This document shows positions 7,067-14,313 of a DNA stretch of 20,949 nt, in pieces. This DNA is from Candidatus Saccharimonadota bacterium. GTDB taxonomy: Bacteria; Patescibacteriota; Saccharimonadia; Saccharimonadales; Saccharimonadaceae. The notes under the pieces were generated by a model. The model did no database searches. It was not told the origin of the DNA and saw only the letters and a program-made list of their open reading frames with translations. Within the stretch, counting starts at the first letter, position 1; the number at the start of each line of letters is the position of its first letter. The translations under genes were made by a program, and so were the position numbers. Where the stretch lies: contig JAGQND010000006.1 of NCBI GenBank assembly GCA_020428265.1, positions 1 through 20,949 of the forward strand, written 5' to 3'.

Positions 7067-7699
7067 TTACAGCTTGGCGTTCATTTTACTAGTCATACTC
7101 GAAAAGTCAGGTATTTGCTTTTGAAACAGCGCCATTACCTGGCCAAGATTTGCCTTGAGCGAACCCACCGAGCCACTACACGACGACGTCCAGAGTTTCT
7201 TGACCACTTTGTCGCCCTTGAGCATTTCGAACTCGTACAAATTGCCAGTAGCACATATGCCACGCGTTTCGTTGGCGTCGCCACTTAGTTCATCACCAGT
7301 CATTAAGTTTGCCCTATCGAGAGCATACACGAACTCGCCGTAAGCCTTGCCAGTGTTGTCGAGAGTTTCGGTATCTATCACCTCGCCGCGGTAGCCGTGG
7401 TAAGTAGCCATAATGCGGCTGTCCGGACTTATAGTCACACTGTACGAGCGGTAGTTTTCGTCGGCTACAATCTGCCCGCGCACGGTCATGCGCACACTAC
7501 GGTCGGCCAGTGTAGATGTAAGCTTAGGGTCGGCGGTAGCTGCGGGTGTAGTACTAGCAGTAGCCGCAGGAGCATCAGCAACAGAGGTAGGCTTGGCGCT
7601 AAATATGACCCGACCAAGCGAAACAAACACCACGATCACAAGAATGGCGATTATTCCGACTAGCACAAAAGGCATAAACCTCCGAACTCCATCAATCAT
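7067..7699 (-). CDS. Membrane-anchored protein of unknown function
   Basis: I do not recognise the family. The 210-residue product starts with a short basic segment (MIDGVRRF), a strong hydrophobic helix at about residues 9-30 (FVLVGIIAILVIVVFVSL), then an Ala/Thr/Pro linker (to about residue 60), and a soluble domain of about 150 residues. Without a signal-peptidase motif or lipobox Cys this looks like an uncleaved signal anchor with the C-terminal domain outside the cytoplasm. The soluble part is beta-rich in appearance (VRMTVRGQIVADENYRSY, ETRGICATGNLYEF) and has two Cys residues (in ICATG and SSCSG) that could form a disulfide. It has the best promoter in the window and is probably leaderless. 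Confidence 0.75.
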   Translation of the reverse strand: MIDGVRRFMPFVLVGIIAILVIVVFVSLGRVIFSAKPTSVADAPAATASTTPAATADPKLTSTLADRSVRMTVRGQIVADENYRSYSVTISPDSRIMATYHGYRGEVIDTETLDNTGKAYGEFVYALDRANLMTGDELSGDANETRGICATGNLYEFEMLKGDKVVKKLWTSSCSGSVGSLKANLGQVMALFQKQIPDFSSMTSKMNAKL

Positions 7700-7705
7700 A
7701 CTTAC

Positions 7706-7734
7706 ATTATAGCACTTTTAGTATAAAATGTCAA
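7706..7734 (-). promoter_or_regulatory. Consensus sigma70-type promoter
   Basis: A perfect TTGACA (7729-7734), exactly 17 bases, then a perfect TATAAT (7706-7711) preceded by TGC, so -35, extended -10 and -10 are all present. The -10 ends 6 bases before the ATG at 7699. Confidence 0.9.
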
Positions 7735-7754
7735 TAACGCTTACCCTAGTGGGG

Positions 7755-10283
7755 CTATAGCTCGCCCCAGTTGTCGCCCACGCTTACGTCTACCTTGAGC
7801 TTGATTTTGAGCTCTGGAGCCACGGCTTCCATGGTTTTACGCAATATTTCTGCCACTTTTTCAGCATTTTCATGTGGCGTTTCCACTAGTACGCTATCGT
7901 GAACTTGCAGTACTTGCTCGCCTAGTCCTGCCAGCTCAGATTCAAGCTGTATCATGGCACGTTTCATTAGGTCAGCTTCGGTGCCTTGTATGGGCATATT
8001 GGCGGCAGCTCGGCGTGCGCTTTCGCGTACTATCCAGTTACTGCTACGTACGTCTGGGGTGGGCCGGCGGCGGCCATAGTAGGTTTCTACGTAGCCTTCG
8101 TTTTCGGCTTTGGTTAGCGTGTCTTCTATATATTTGCGTATAGGTGCGCGCATTTCAAAGTACTGGTCTATGTAACGTTTGGCCTCCGTTAAAGACATGC
8201 CCGTAGCCACACTTAAGCCATGCGGACTCATACCATACAGTACGCCGAAGTTTATCACCTTGGCATCGCGTCGTTGCTGCTTGGTCACGTCGTCGATTGG
8301 TATGTTGTATACTCGCGCGGCGGTTTTAGTATGTATATCTACGTCGCTATTGAAGTCTTTTATCAGCTCTTCGTCACCAGCGAGTATAGCCGCTAGGCGC
8401 AGCTCAAACTGGCTATAGTCGGCACTCACCAGCACATTGCCCCGCTCTGGCACAAATGCTTCGCGGATTTTGCGCCCTAGGTCACTACGCACTGGTATAT
8501 TTTGCAGGTTAGGGTTACTGCTGCTTAGCCTACCCGTACTGGCTACATCTTGGCTAAAAGTTGTATGCAAACGGTCATTACTATCCACCATAGTTGGCAG
8601 CGTATCTACATAGGTATTTTTGAGCTTAGCAAGCTCGCGAGTGCGCTCTATGAGTTCAATTATAGGGTGCTGACCGCGTAGTTTGTCGAGTGTTTTTTGG
8701 TCGGTGCTATAGCCGGTTTTACCCTTTTTCACGCCCGTAGTTGGCAACATTAGCTTAGTAAACAGCACTTCGCTCAGCTGCTGTGGACTAGCTATATTAA
8801 ACTCCGCACCCGCCATAGCGTACATTTCTTGTTCAAGTTTTTTGTGTTCAGCACCGAGTTCTTCGCTCATTTTGGCGAGTTTTTGTACGTCAATTTTCAC
8901 CCCGCGGTGCTCTACCAAAAACAGCGTGTATATAAACGGAAAGTCAAACTCGTGAGCAATCTTTGACACTTCGGGCGAGTTCTCAAAACCTTCTACTTGC
9001 CAGTCGTAAACCTGCCAAAGCGCGGCTATGGTATCGAGCTTAGCTACCAACACGCCCCCCATCAACGACTCCAAGCTAGTGTCGCGACGCAGTGGGTCTA
9101 ACAAAAATGCCGCCTGGCGTATGTCGTGAATTTCACTAAACTGCACCTGCACGCCAGCATCGGCCAAGTAGTGATACAGCGCCTTTACGTCGTACGCCAC
9201 CACTGTTGTCATCTCTAGCAAACGCCACATGGCTTTGTCTATTTGCTGAACAGATTTTTTATACACCTCGCCACGATTTGGTGATACATACACGTCGTCG
9301 CCATCAAATTCTAGCACCACCGGACCATTTAGCAGTAACTGTTCGGGCCACGGCTTTTCCACCAAATCGGCTGTCGATAAATCATTTACACTCAGAGCAT
9401 GGTCTTTGTGCTGGTCTTGCATATGCGCAGGCAAGCGCTTAGTAAGTGAATGGAATTCAAACTTCTCCAACACTTTAGCAACCTTGCCCAAATTCGTGTT
9501 GTTTATATCGGCTTCGTCCCAGTCAAGTTGCAGCGGAGCATCGCACCAAATTCGTGCCAATTCACGACTCATGTAGGCGTTGTCGCGGTCTTCGGTGAGC
9601 TTTGTTTTTTGCGCACCTTTTAGCTCGTCTATGTGCTCGTATATACCGTCCAAAGTCTCATACTCACTCAGCAACGCCTGCGCAGCTTTTGGCCCTATAC
9701 CACGCACACCGGGTATATTGTCAGAAGAATCGCCCACCAGCGCTTTGTAATCCACAAATTGCGCTAGTTTTACACCGTATTTTTCCTCAAACTCGGTTTC
9801 GGTAAAACGAATCATATCGCTACCCTTTTTGTTGATATACACCTGCGTGTGTGGTGTTAGCAGCTGCATCATGTCGTAGTCGCCACTAACTACGCACGTT
9901 TCTACGTCTTTTGCAGCCGCTTCTATGGAAATCGTGCCAATTATATCGTCAGCCTCGTAATCGTCGAGCTCTATCACAGGCCAACCAAAGCTTTCTAGTA
10001 GCTCGTGCAGCAGCGGTATCTGAGCAAAAAAATCTTCGGGCGGACGCTTGCGCCCGGCTTTGTATTCGGGGTATATTTCCTTGCGTTTGCTTGTAGCGGT
10101 TTTTGATTTATCCCACGCTACCGCCACGTAGTCTGGATCGAGTTTTTTTATAACTTCTATGGCTATGCTCGCAAACCCAAACACGCCGCCAGTTGGGGTG
10201 CCGTCGGGCATACTTAACCCTGGCATAGCATAATACCCCCTGTAAAACACAGACATACCGTCTATAAGAACTAATCTCTTCAT
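7755..10283 (-). CDS. polA: DNA polymerase I
   Basis: Family A polymerase for gap filling and primer removal. Residues 1 to about 290 are the 5'-3' exonuclease, with LVLIDGMSVFYRGYYA, DDYEADDIIGT, SGDYDMMQLL and GDSSDNIPGVRGIGPKAA. The middle region (about 310-470) has the shape of a 3'-5' exonuclease domain but lacks the DxE motif (reads VLEFDGDDVYVS), so proofreading is probably absent. The polymerase domain has motif A VSADYSQFELRLAAILAGD, motif B RRDAKVINFGVLYGMS with the Phe of the O-helix, and motif C LQVHDSVLVE, where HDS replaces the usual HDE. The length (842) is normal. The ATG at 10283 is preceded by TATACT with a 6-base gap; divergent from the UppS-like gene. Confidence 0.97.
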   Translation of the reverse strand: MKRLVLIDGMSVFYRGYYAMPGLSMPDGTPTGGVFGFASIAIEVIKKLDPDYVAVAWDKSKTATSKRKEIYPEYKAGRKRPPEDFFAQIPLLHELLESFGWPVIELDDYEADDIIGTISIEAAAKDVETCVVSGDYDMMQLLTPHTQVYINKKGSDMIRFTETEFEEKYGVKLAQFVDYKALVGDSSDNIPGVRGIGPKAAQALLSEYETLDGIYEHIDELKGAQKTKLTEDRDNAYMSRELARIWCDAPLQLDWDEADINNTNLGKVAKVLEKFEFHSLTKRLPAHMQDQHKDHALSVNDLSTADLVEKPWPEQLLLNGPVVLEFDGDDVYVSPNRGEVYKKSVQQIDKAMWRLLEMTTVVAYDVKALYHYLADAGVQVQFSEIHDIRQAAFLLDPLRRDTSLESLMGGVLVAKLDTIAALWQVYDWQVEGFENSPEVSKIAHEFDFPFIYTLFLVEHRGVKIDVQKLAKMSEELGAEHKKLEQEMYAMAGAEFNIASPQQLSEVLFTKLMLPTTGVKKGKTGYSTDQKTLDKLRGQHPIIELIERTRELAKLKNTYVDTLPTMVDSNDRLHTTFSQDVASTGRLSSSNPNLQNIPVRSDLGRKIREAFVPERGNVLVSADYSQFELRLAAILAGDEELIKDFNSDVDIHTKTAARVYNIPIDDVTKQQRRDAKVINFGVLYGMSPHGLSVATGMSLTEAKRYIDQYFEMRAPIRKYIEDTLTKAENEGYVETYYGRRRPTPDVRSSNWIVRESARRAAANMPIQGTEADLMKRAMIQLESELAGLGEQVLQVHDSVLVETPHENAEKVAEILRKTMEAVAPELKIKLKVDVSVGDNWGEL

Positions 10284-10289
10284 ACTACT

Positions 10290-10295
10290 AGTATA
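10290..10295 (-). promoter_or_regulatory. -10 box of polA
   Basis: TATACT on the minus strand, 6 bases before the polA ATG. No clear -35. Confidence 0.5.
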
Positions 10296-10316
10296 GACTA
10301 CTGGTGGCTATAGAGG

Positions 10317-10322
10317 TACTAT
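10317..10322 (+). promoter_or_regulatory. -10 box of the UppS-like gene
   Basis: TACTAT (4 of 6) ends 7 bases before the ATG at 10330. The overlapping TATAGA at 10320 is an alternative. Weak on its own, but the spacing fits the other genes. Confidence 0.4.
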
Positions 10323-10329
10323 AGAGTAA

Positions 10330-11022
10330 ATGAATGACACACTACACGTAGCCATCATCCCCGACGGCAACCGCCGCTGGGCCAAACAAAACGGCCTCAA
10401 GGGCTACTACGACCTATACCAGCGCGGCATAGACGGCATGCTAGACATCTCAGAGGCTGCGTTCAAACTTGGTGTTACCCACCTGTCACTTTGGGGTAGC
10501 TCGCACGCCAACATGTCGGGTCGCAACGCCGATTTTGTGCAAAATCTCGACCGCGTGTTTCGCGAAAACATACGGCGCTTTGCTACCCACCCTATAATTG
10601 CCGAATATGACATAAGCATACGCGTAGTTGGCGAGTGGCGCGATAGTTTTACGCCCGAAACAGTGCGAGTGATGGAAGATGCCATAGTCGAAACGGCCCG
10701 CCGGACAGGCTGCGTACTAACCCTGCTTATAGACTACAGTGGCTCGCGTGAACGAGATGCTGCGGTGGCAGAACTGCGCCTAGACCCCCTAAAACACACT
10801 ACGCTGCGCGAATATGCCTGGACAAGCTATTTGCCAGACCTAAACCTAGCCATACGCACAGGCTCGTGGACAGACCCACATAATAGCGAAGGGTTTTTGA
10901 GCTTGCTTAGCGACAACACGCAATTCGCCTACCCCGAAGTGCTGTGGCCCGACTTTACCCCAAAACACCTGGCCGACATATTGGCCGACTATAATTCACG
11001 CGAAAAGCGCGGCGGCAAGTAA
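10330..11022 (+). CDS. Undecaprenyl diphosphate synthase family (cis-prenyltransferase)
   Basis: Family members condense isopentenyl diphosphate units into cis-polyprenyl diphosphate, the carrier for cell-wall and glycan precursors. The 230-residue product has the family start AIIPDGNRRWA, with the catalytic Asp (D12), and the ending EVLWPDFTPKHLADIL. Two usually conserved places differ. The STENWxR segment is SSHANMSGR (N61 kept). The RTSGE/RTGGE motif reads RTGSW (176-180), so the Glu that binds Mg2+ through the partner subunit is Trp; Asp182 or Glu187 might replace it. It could be a divergent true UppS or a paralogue with another product. It is followed after 18 bases by the P-loop kinase gene, which seems to have its own promoter. 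Confidence 0.82.
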   Translation: MNDTLHVAIIPDGNRRWAKQNGLKGYYDLYQRGIDGMLDISEAAFKLGVTHLSLWGSSHANMSGRNADFVQNLDRVFRENIRRFATHPIIAEYDISIRVVGEWRDSFTPETVRVMEDAIVETARRTGCVLTLLIDYSGSRERDAAVAELRLDPLKHTTLREYAWTSYLPDLNLAIRTGSWTDPHNSEGFLSLLSDNTQFAYPEVLWPDFTPKHLADILADYNSREKRGGK

Positions 11023-11024
11023 TC

Positions 11025-11033
11025 TGGTATAGT
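11025..11033 (+). promoter_or_regulatory. Extended -10 promoter of the P-loop kinase gene
   Basis: TGG followed by TATAGT, ending 7 bases before ATG 11041. It fills most of the gap after the prenyltransferase stop. Confidence 0.55.
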
Positions 11034-11040
11034 GGTAACA

Positions 11041-11622
11041 ATGACTACCGATAAATCAGACATAAAGATAGTAGCTTTTGTAGGCCTACCTGGCGCCGGC
11101 AAAAGCTCGGCCGTAGACTACCTAACAGCAAAAGACTACCCCAAAGTTTACTTTGGCGGCGTAGTACTGCAGGCCATGAAAGACGCCGGACTAGACCAAA
11201 ACCCCGAAAACGAAAAATACATGCGCGAAAAGCTGCGTGCCGACGAAGGTAAAGACGTAATTGTAAACCGCATAGTAACGCAAATCCGCGACCTTATAGA
11301 CGCTGGGCAGCGCCGTATTATCGCCGACGGCCTATACAGCTGGACAGAGTACAAAATCATGAAACACGAATTCCCGGGCGAACTAACCGTAGTGGCTATA
11401 ACGGCACCCAACCACCTGCGCTACCGCCGCCTAGCTACCCGCCCCGTACGCCCCATGACAGCCCAACAAGCCCGCGAACGCGACTGGGCCGAGATAGAAA
11501 ACCTCGAAAAAGGCGGCCCCATAGCCATAGCTGACCACACCATCATAAACAACAAAGACCTCGACTGGCTCTACAAACAAATCGACGACGAGCTAGAGCA
11601 TATAAAGTTTTACGACCACTAA
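11041..11622 (+). CDS. P-loop NMP-kinase-like protein (dephospho-CoA kinase / UPF0200-like)
   Basis: The 193-residue product begins with a beta strand and Walker A (VAFVGLPGAGKSS, Lys21). YFGGVVLQAMKDAG follows in the place of the substrate-binding helix; then REKLRADEGKD; IIADGLYSWTEYKIMKHEF, matching the 'viDGiRs..E...f' element of the archaeal UPF0200 group; an Arg-rich lid (RYRRLATRPVRP) with ARERDWAEIENL; and finally IADHTIINN. This order is that of small-molecule kinases related to dephospho-CoA kinase and nucleotide kinases; the substrate cannot be told from sequence. I chose ATG at 11041, not GTG at 11032, because the GTG lies partly inside the -10 box TATAGT (11028-11033), which ends 7 bases before the ATG. 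Confidence 0.8.
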   Translation: MTTDKSDIKIVAFVGLPGAGKSSAVDYLTAKDYPKVYFGGVVLQAMKDAGLDQNPENEKYMREKLRADEGKDVIVNRIVTQIRDLIDAGQRRIIADGLYSWTEYKIMKHEFPGELTVVAITAPNHLRYRRLATRPVRPMTAQQARERDWAEIENLEKGGPIAIADHTIINNKDLDWLYKQIDDELEHIKFYDH

Positions 11623-11698
11623 AAAGTAAAAGACGCCCTTTTGCTTCAATACAGTAGCGCACGCGTCCTTTATGCTTAAATTATAGCGTAAACCCTAT
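11623..11698. other. AT-rich convergent intergenic gap
   Basis: 76 bases between convergent stops. It has two imperfect copies of an ACGC..CCTTTTGCTT-like string (around 11631 and 11661) and, on the minus strand, a TATAAT (11680-11685) with no gene downstream. No convincing terminator hairpin. Confidence 0.3.
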
Positions 11699-12193
11699 TT
11701 AATAATGGACTCCCCTTACCCTTGCGACATCTAGCAATATATCATATGCCCATTTTACGAGTTTTTGGTCATCTTCATTATTCATAACTTTTGCCCCATG
11801 TATATAGTTACACCTTATCTGATAAATTAACTTAGCAAGACTACTGGTGTGGAATTCTTCAATGCCTGGTAGTTCAACCTTACGGCTAGTGTGATGCATG
11901 TTGATGACGCTATCTCTGCCATTATTCGGCAGCGTTGCTCTAAAATTATCGTATATAGCCTGCTTGTTGTCGACAAAGTACGGATCAGCTAATTTACTAA
12001 AATAATTCTTAAATCTTGCGCCGTCACTCGAAGGCTCCCTAGAGTTATAATATTCCGAGTAAGCTTTATTGTACGCCATCCACAAAAACGCAAAACTAAG
12101 CATCTCGGTATTTAGTGAAATGGCGTAATTTGCATACACACCCGGTAAGTCGCTTATAAATTCTATATTCGGTGTGGGTATATTATCACTCAT
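11699..12193 (-). CDS. HEPN-domain protein (putative RNase)
   Basis: The 164-residue product is predicted all-helical and ends in IYQIRCNYIHGAKVMNNEDDQ. Here R127-C-N-Y-I-H132 fits the HEPN signature R-x(4-6)-H, with a polar residue just after the Arg and the 'HG-K' continuation typical of ApeA-like and related HEPN proteins, followed by the last helix (LVKWAYDILLDVARV). HEPN proteins are often metal-independent RNases in toxin-antitoxin, abortive-infection and CRISPR systems, but some are only scaffolds. The start ATG lies 3 bases after the stop of the membrane-protein gene, with GGAAG about 9 bases upstream, so the two are co-transcribed. AT-rich codon use sets the pair apart from neighbours, which suggests acquisition by transfer. 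The activity is inference. Confidence 0.7.
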   Translation of the reverse strand: MSDNIPTPNIEFISDLPGVYANYAISLNTEMLSFAFLWMAYNKAYSEYYNSREPSSDGARFKNYFSKLADPYFVDNKQAIYDNFRATLPNNGRDSVINMHHTSRKVELPGIEEFHTSSLAKLIYQIRCNYIHGAKVMNNEDDQKLVKWAYDILLDVARVRGVHY

Positions 12194-12196
12194 CAG

Positions 12197-13111
12197 TTAA
12201 TACTTCCATCCAAAACTAATATCACTATCTTGCTGCGTGGATTCCGAAATAGGATGAAACCTACCCATAGCATCTCTAGCGGTAATAAATGGGATGGCTA
12301 GTTTTGTAATGTCATCTGCGCACTTTAGCTTATGGCGAACTGCAATATCACTAGCCTCCATAAATATGTCGACGATATCATTTAGGCTATACTCCAGATT
12401 CTCCATTTCAAGAGCCAATTCGGCTTTAGTAAGGCCTAGCTTTGACCTTAAAATGCTGTCATTTGGTCCGTTTAGGTATAGAGTGGCAAGTAGCTTAGAT
12501 ATGTTATTGCGATTCTGCGAAAACCTAATAGCCCAATCTAGTTTCTCTGGGCTCAAAAATAATTTATTATAATGCCAAGAATATCTACCATAATGTTTAT
12601 CATCTCCACATGTATCTTCATAATTCTTGTATTTTAGCAACCTTCGAGTTATCTCGTACCCGCTATGACCCTTTACATCAAACATTTCACTATCATAGTA
12701 GGAAAAATACTCTTGATCATTTCGCTTCTTGTATTCATGCCTGCCCTTATCGTAGGTAGTGAGTCGGTTTTTTAACCTCTCATTTACTACAGTATTGCCA
12801 ATATCAAAACCACTACCCACCCATACAACAAACCCCCAAAGAAGAAACGGAGCCAAGATATATAGCGCAATAATTACTAGCATGCCGAATTCTGAGTCCG
12901 AACTAAATAATAAATATATGAGCGCACCGTAAATTATATTCATAATCACTAAAATACTAGCGACTCCGACTCTCAGATTAGTTGCTGCGTTATCAACAGA
13001 TTTTTCTATAGTATCGAGAATAAGTTCTGTGTCTGGAGATACGCCGTAGTCCCATGGCATAGGTGCACGTTCTATATTGGTATTTTGTTGTTTGGGAAGT
13101 TTTTTTGCCAT
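12197..13111 (-). CDS. Two-TM membrane protein of unknown function, partner of HEPN protein
   Basis: I do not recognise the family. The 304-residue product has a polar N-terminal 45 residues, two hydrophobic helices (about 48-69 and 76-98, with a short acidic turn SSDSEFG), and a polar, largely helical C-terminal domain of 200 residues with a charged segment (RLTTYDKGRHEYKKRND) and several Tyr/Asp-rich stretches. The short TM1-TM2 turn implies that both termini are on the same, probably cytoplasmic, side. ATG at 13111 is preferred to GTG at 13114 because AAAGGA lies 7 bases before it. The gene follows the leader RNA and its terminator and is closely followed by the HEPN gene; a membrane sensor or effector paired with a HEPN RNase is a working hypothesis. 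Confidence 0.72.
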   Translation of the reverse strand: MAKKLPKQQNTNIERAPMPWDYGVSPDTELILDTIEKSVDNAATNLRVGVASILVIMNIIYGALIYLLFSSDSEFGMLVIIALYILAPFLLWGFVVWVGSGFDIGNTVVNERLKNRLTTYDKGRHEYKKRNDQEYFSYYDSEMFDVKGHSGYEITRRLLKYKNYEDTCGDDKHYGRYSWHYNKLFLSPEKLDWAIRFSQNRNNISKLLATLYLNGPNDSILRSKLGLTKAELALEMENLEYSLNDIVDIFMEASDIAVRHKLKCADDITKLAIPFITARDAMGRFHPISESTQQDSDISFGWKY

Positions 13112-13128
13112 CACCTTATCCTTTCAAT

Positions 13129-13157
13129 AAAAAACGACAACCATTCTAGGGTTGTCG
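13129..13157 (-). terminator. Intrinsic terminator / attenuator before the membrane-HEPN genes
   Basis: On the minus strand an 8-bp stem (CGACAACC against GGTTGTCG) with a 7-base loop, then six T residues. It lies 17 bases upstream of the coding start, so any transcript from the promoter at 13268-13276 must read through it to reach the genes. Its 5' arm overlaps the end of the leader helix P1, and its 3' arm can pair with a loop upstream. Confidence 0.85.
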
Positions 13158-13262
13158 AGACTCAACAATCAGGTTGGAACCTAAATGCTTTCGAATGGTT
13201 GCCGCTTTTGCGGTTCCAAAGAAAGGTTTAAAGCCTTTATATCTAATTGTTGAATCTCGACA
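13153..13262 (-). ncRNA. Structured leader RNA (riboswitch-like or RNA-gene-like), class unknown
   Basis: The 110-base RNA, read on the minus strand, is closed by a 20-bp helix: 13262-13243 pairs with 13153-13172, with only two G-U pairs. Inside are a small hairpin (AAAGG against CCTTT, near 13238-13223) and an 8-bp perfect stem (TTGGAACC 13219-13212 against GGTTCCAA 13181-13174) with a 30-base loop. Part of that loop (13204-13193) can form a 12-bp helix with the terminator 3' arm (13146-13135), with one G-U. I matched it by eye to no known riboswitch class. Either a regulatory leader or a discrete small RNA ending at the terminator fits. Confidence 0.7.
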
Positions 13263-13267
13263 CCTTA

Positions 13268-13276
13268 ATTGTAGCA
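13268..13276 (-). promoter_or_regulatory. Extended -10 promoter of the leader RNA / membrane-HEPN operon
   Basis: TGC directly followed by TACAAT on the minus strand; predicted start near 13261, exactly at the 5' base of helix P1. No clear -35; the rpoD terminator lies immediately upstream. Confidence 0.6.
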
Positions 13277-13280
13277 TAAT

Positions 13281-13312
13281 AAAATAACACCCCTTACATG
13301 GAGTGTTATTTT
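13281..13312 (-). terminator. Terminator of dnaG-rpoD
   Basis: A 13-position stem with one mismatch (AAAATAACAC.CC against GG.GTGTTATTTT) and a 6-base loop, 18 bases after the rpoD stop. T residues are on both sides, so it could work in both directions. Confidence 0.8.
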
Positions 13313-13329
13313 GTGTCTTAGCCGACGAT

Positions 13330-14313
13330 CTAACCCAAATATTCGTGCAGCTTCTTGGCGTCTTTGTGCTTGCGGAGCTTGGCTAGGGCCTTTGCTTCGA
13401 TTTGGCGTATGCGTTCGCGGGTTACGGCGAATTCTTGCCCTACTTCTTCTAGTGTGTGGCTTTTGCCATTGTCTAGGCCAAAGCGCATGCGGATGATTTT
13501 TTGCTCGCGGTCACTTAAGCTTGCTAGCACTTCTTGCACCTGCTCTTTTAGTAATTGCTCGGCAGCGGCTTCTTGCGGAGTTTTGCCGTCTTCATCTTCT
13601 ATAAACTCACCCAGGGTGCTATCTTCGTCTTCGCCGTCGCGGCCCACACCGGCATCTAGGCTAGTTATGTCTTGTTTAATCTTTTTGACGTACTCTACCT
13701 TTTCGATATCCATTTCTAGCTCTTTGGCTAGCTCTTCATTGGTTGGCTCGCGGTTAAGTTCTTGTGTCAGCCTACGCTCGGTGCGTAGTAGCTTATTGAT
13801 TGTCTCTACCATGTGCACAGGTATACGTATGGTACGCGCTTGGTCTGCTATGGCGCGGGTTATAGCTTGGCGAATCCACCAAGTAGCGTAGGTACTAAAC
13901 TTAAAGCCCTTGTCTGGGTCGAACTTTTCTACAGCACGTAGCAAGCCAGTGTTACCTTCTTGGATTAAGTCTAGGAAATCAAGCCCACGACCACTGTAAC
14001 GCTTTGCTATACTCACCACCAAGCGCATATTGGCTTCGGCCATTTTGTCTTTGGCTTTTTTGTCGCCAGCTACTACGCGGTTGGCTAGCTCTAGCTCTTC
14101 TTCGGCGTTGAGTAGTGGGATTTTACCAATTTCACGTAGATATAGGCGTACGCTGTCGTCGCTGATGTCGTCTACAAACTGGCTGTTGTTTAGCGACTCT
14201 TCATCTGGCTCTTCTTCGTCGTCTAGCTCGCTGATATTTGGACCATCAAACTCTATGGCGTCTAGGCTAAACTCTTGCACCTCTTCATTTTGGATATCGT
14301 CGTTGTCTGACAC
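13330..14313 (-). CDS. rpoD: RNA polymerase primary sigma factor (sigma70/SigA)
   Basis: The 327-residue product has an acidic N-terminus (1-50) without a full region 1.1. Region 1.2 is DSVRLYLREIGKIPLLNAEEE; region 2 holds RLVVSIAKRYSGRGLDFLDLIQEGN and FSTYATWWIRQAITRAIADQ (-10 recognition and melting); region 3 follows RTIRIPVHMVE; region 4.2 TLEEVGQEFAVTRERIRQIEA binds the -35. Start is GTG at 14313: the A-rich upstream has GGAG 8 bases before it, inside the end of dnaG, and the dnaG stop TAG shares its last base with the GTG. dnaG followed by rpoD is the core of the macromolecular-synthesis operon; no rpsU is present here. The extended -10 and TATAAT boxes in the window fit its region 2 and 3. 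Confidence 0.97.
   Translation of the reverse strand: MSDNDDIQNEEVQEFSLDAIEFDGPNISELDDEEEPDEESLNNSQFVDDISDDSVRLYLREIGKIPLLNAEEELELANRVVAGDKKAKDKMAEANMRLVVSIAKRYSGRGLDFLDLIQEGNTGLLRAVEKFDPDKGFKFSTYATWWIRQAITRAIADQARTIRIPVHMVETINKLLRTERRLTQELNREPTNEELAKELEMDIEKVEYVKKIKQDITSLDAGVGRDGEDEDSTLGEFIEDEDGKTPQEAAAEQLLKEQVQEVLASLSDREQKIIRMRFGLDNGKSHTLEEVGQEFAVTRERIRQIEAKALAKLRKHKDAKKLHEYLG

Noticed and set aside
7750..7769. TGGGGC/GCCCCA hairpin at the polA stop as terminator.
   Set aside because: 6-bp stem overlapping the stop codon and no T-run after it.
13153..13262. T-box riboswitch: the leader has TGGAACCGC, like the T-box string TGGNACCGC.
   Set aside because: The match is in a stem and loop without the T-box antiterminator bulge, there is no stem I with specifier, and no amino-acid gene follows. 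Probably chance.
13129..13262. Retron-type ncRNA, because its ends are complementary.
   Set aside because: No reverse transcriptase gene lies nearby; the following genes are a membrane protein and a HEPN protein.
13355..13891. 178-residue plus-strand frame opposite rpoD.
   Set aside because: Ser/Arg-rich shadow of a certain gene.
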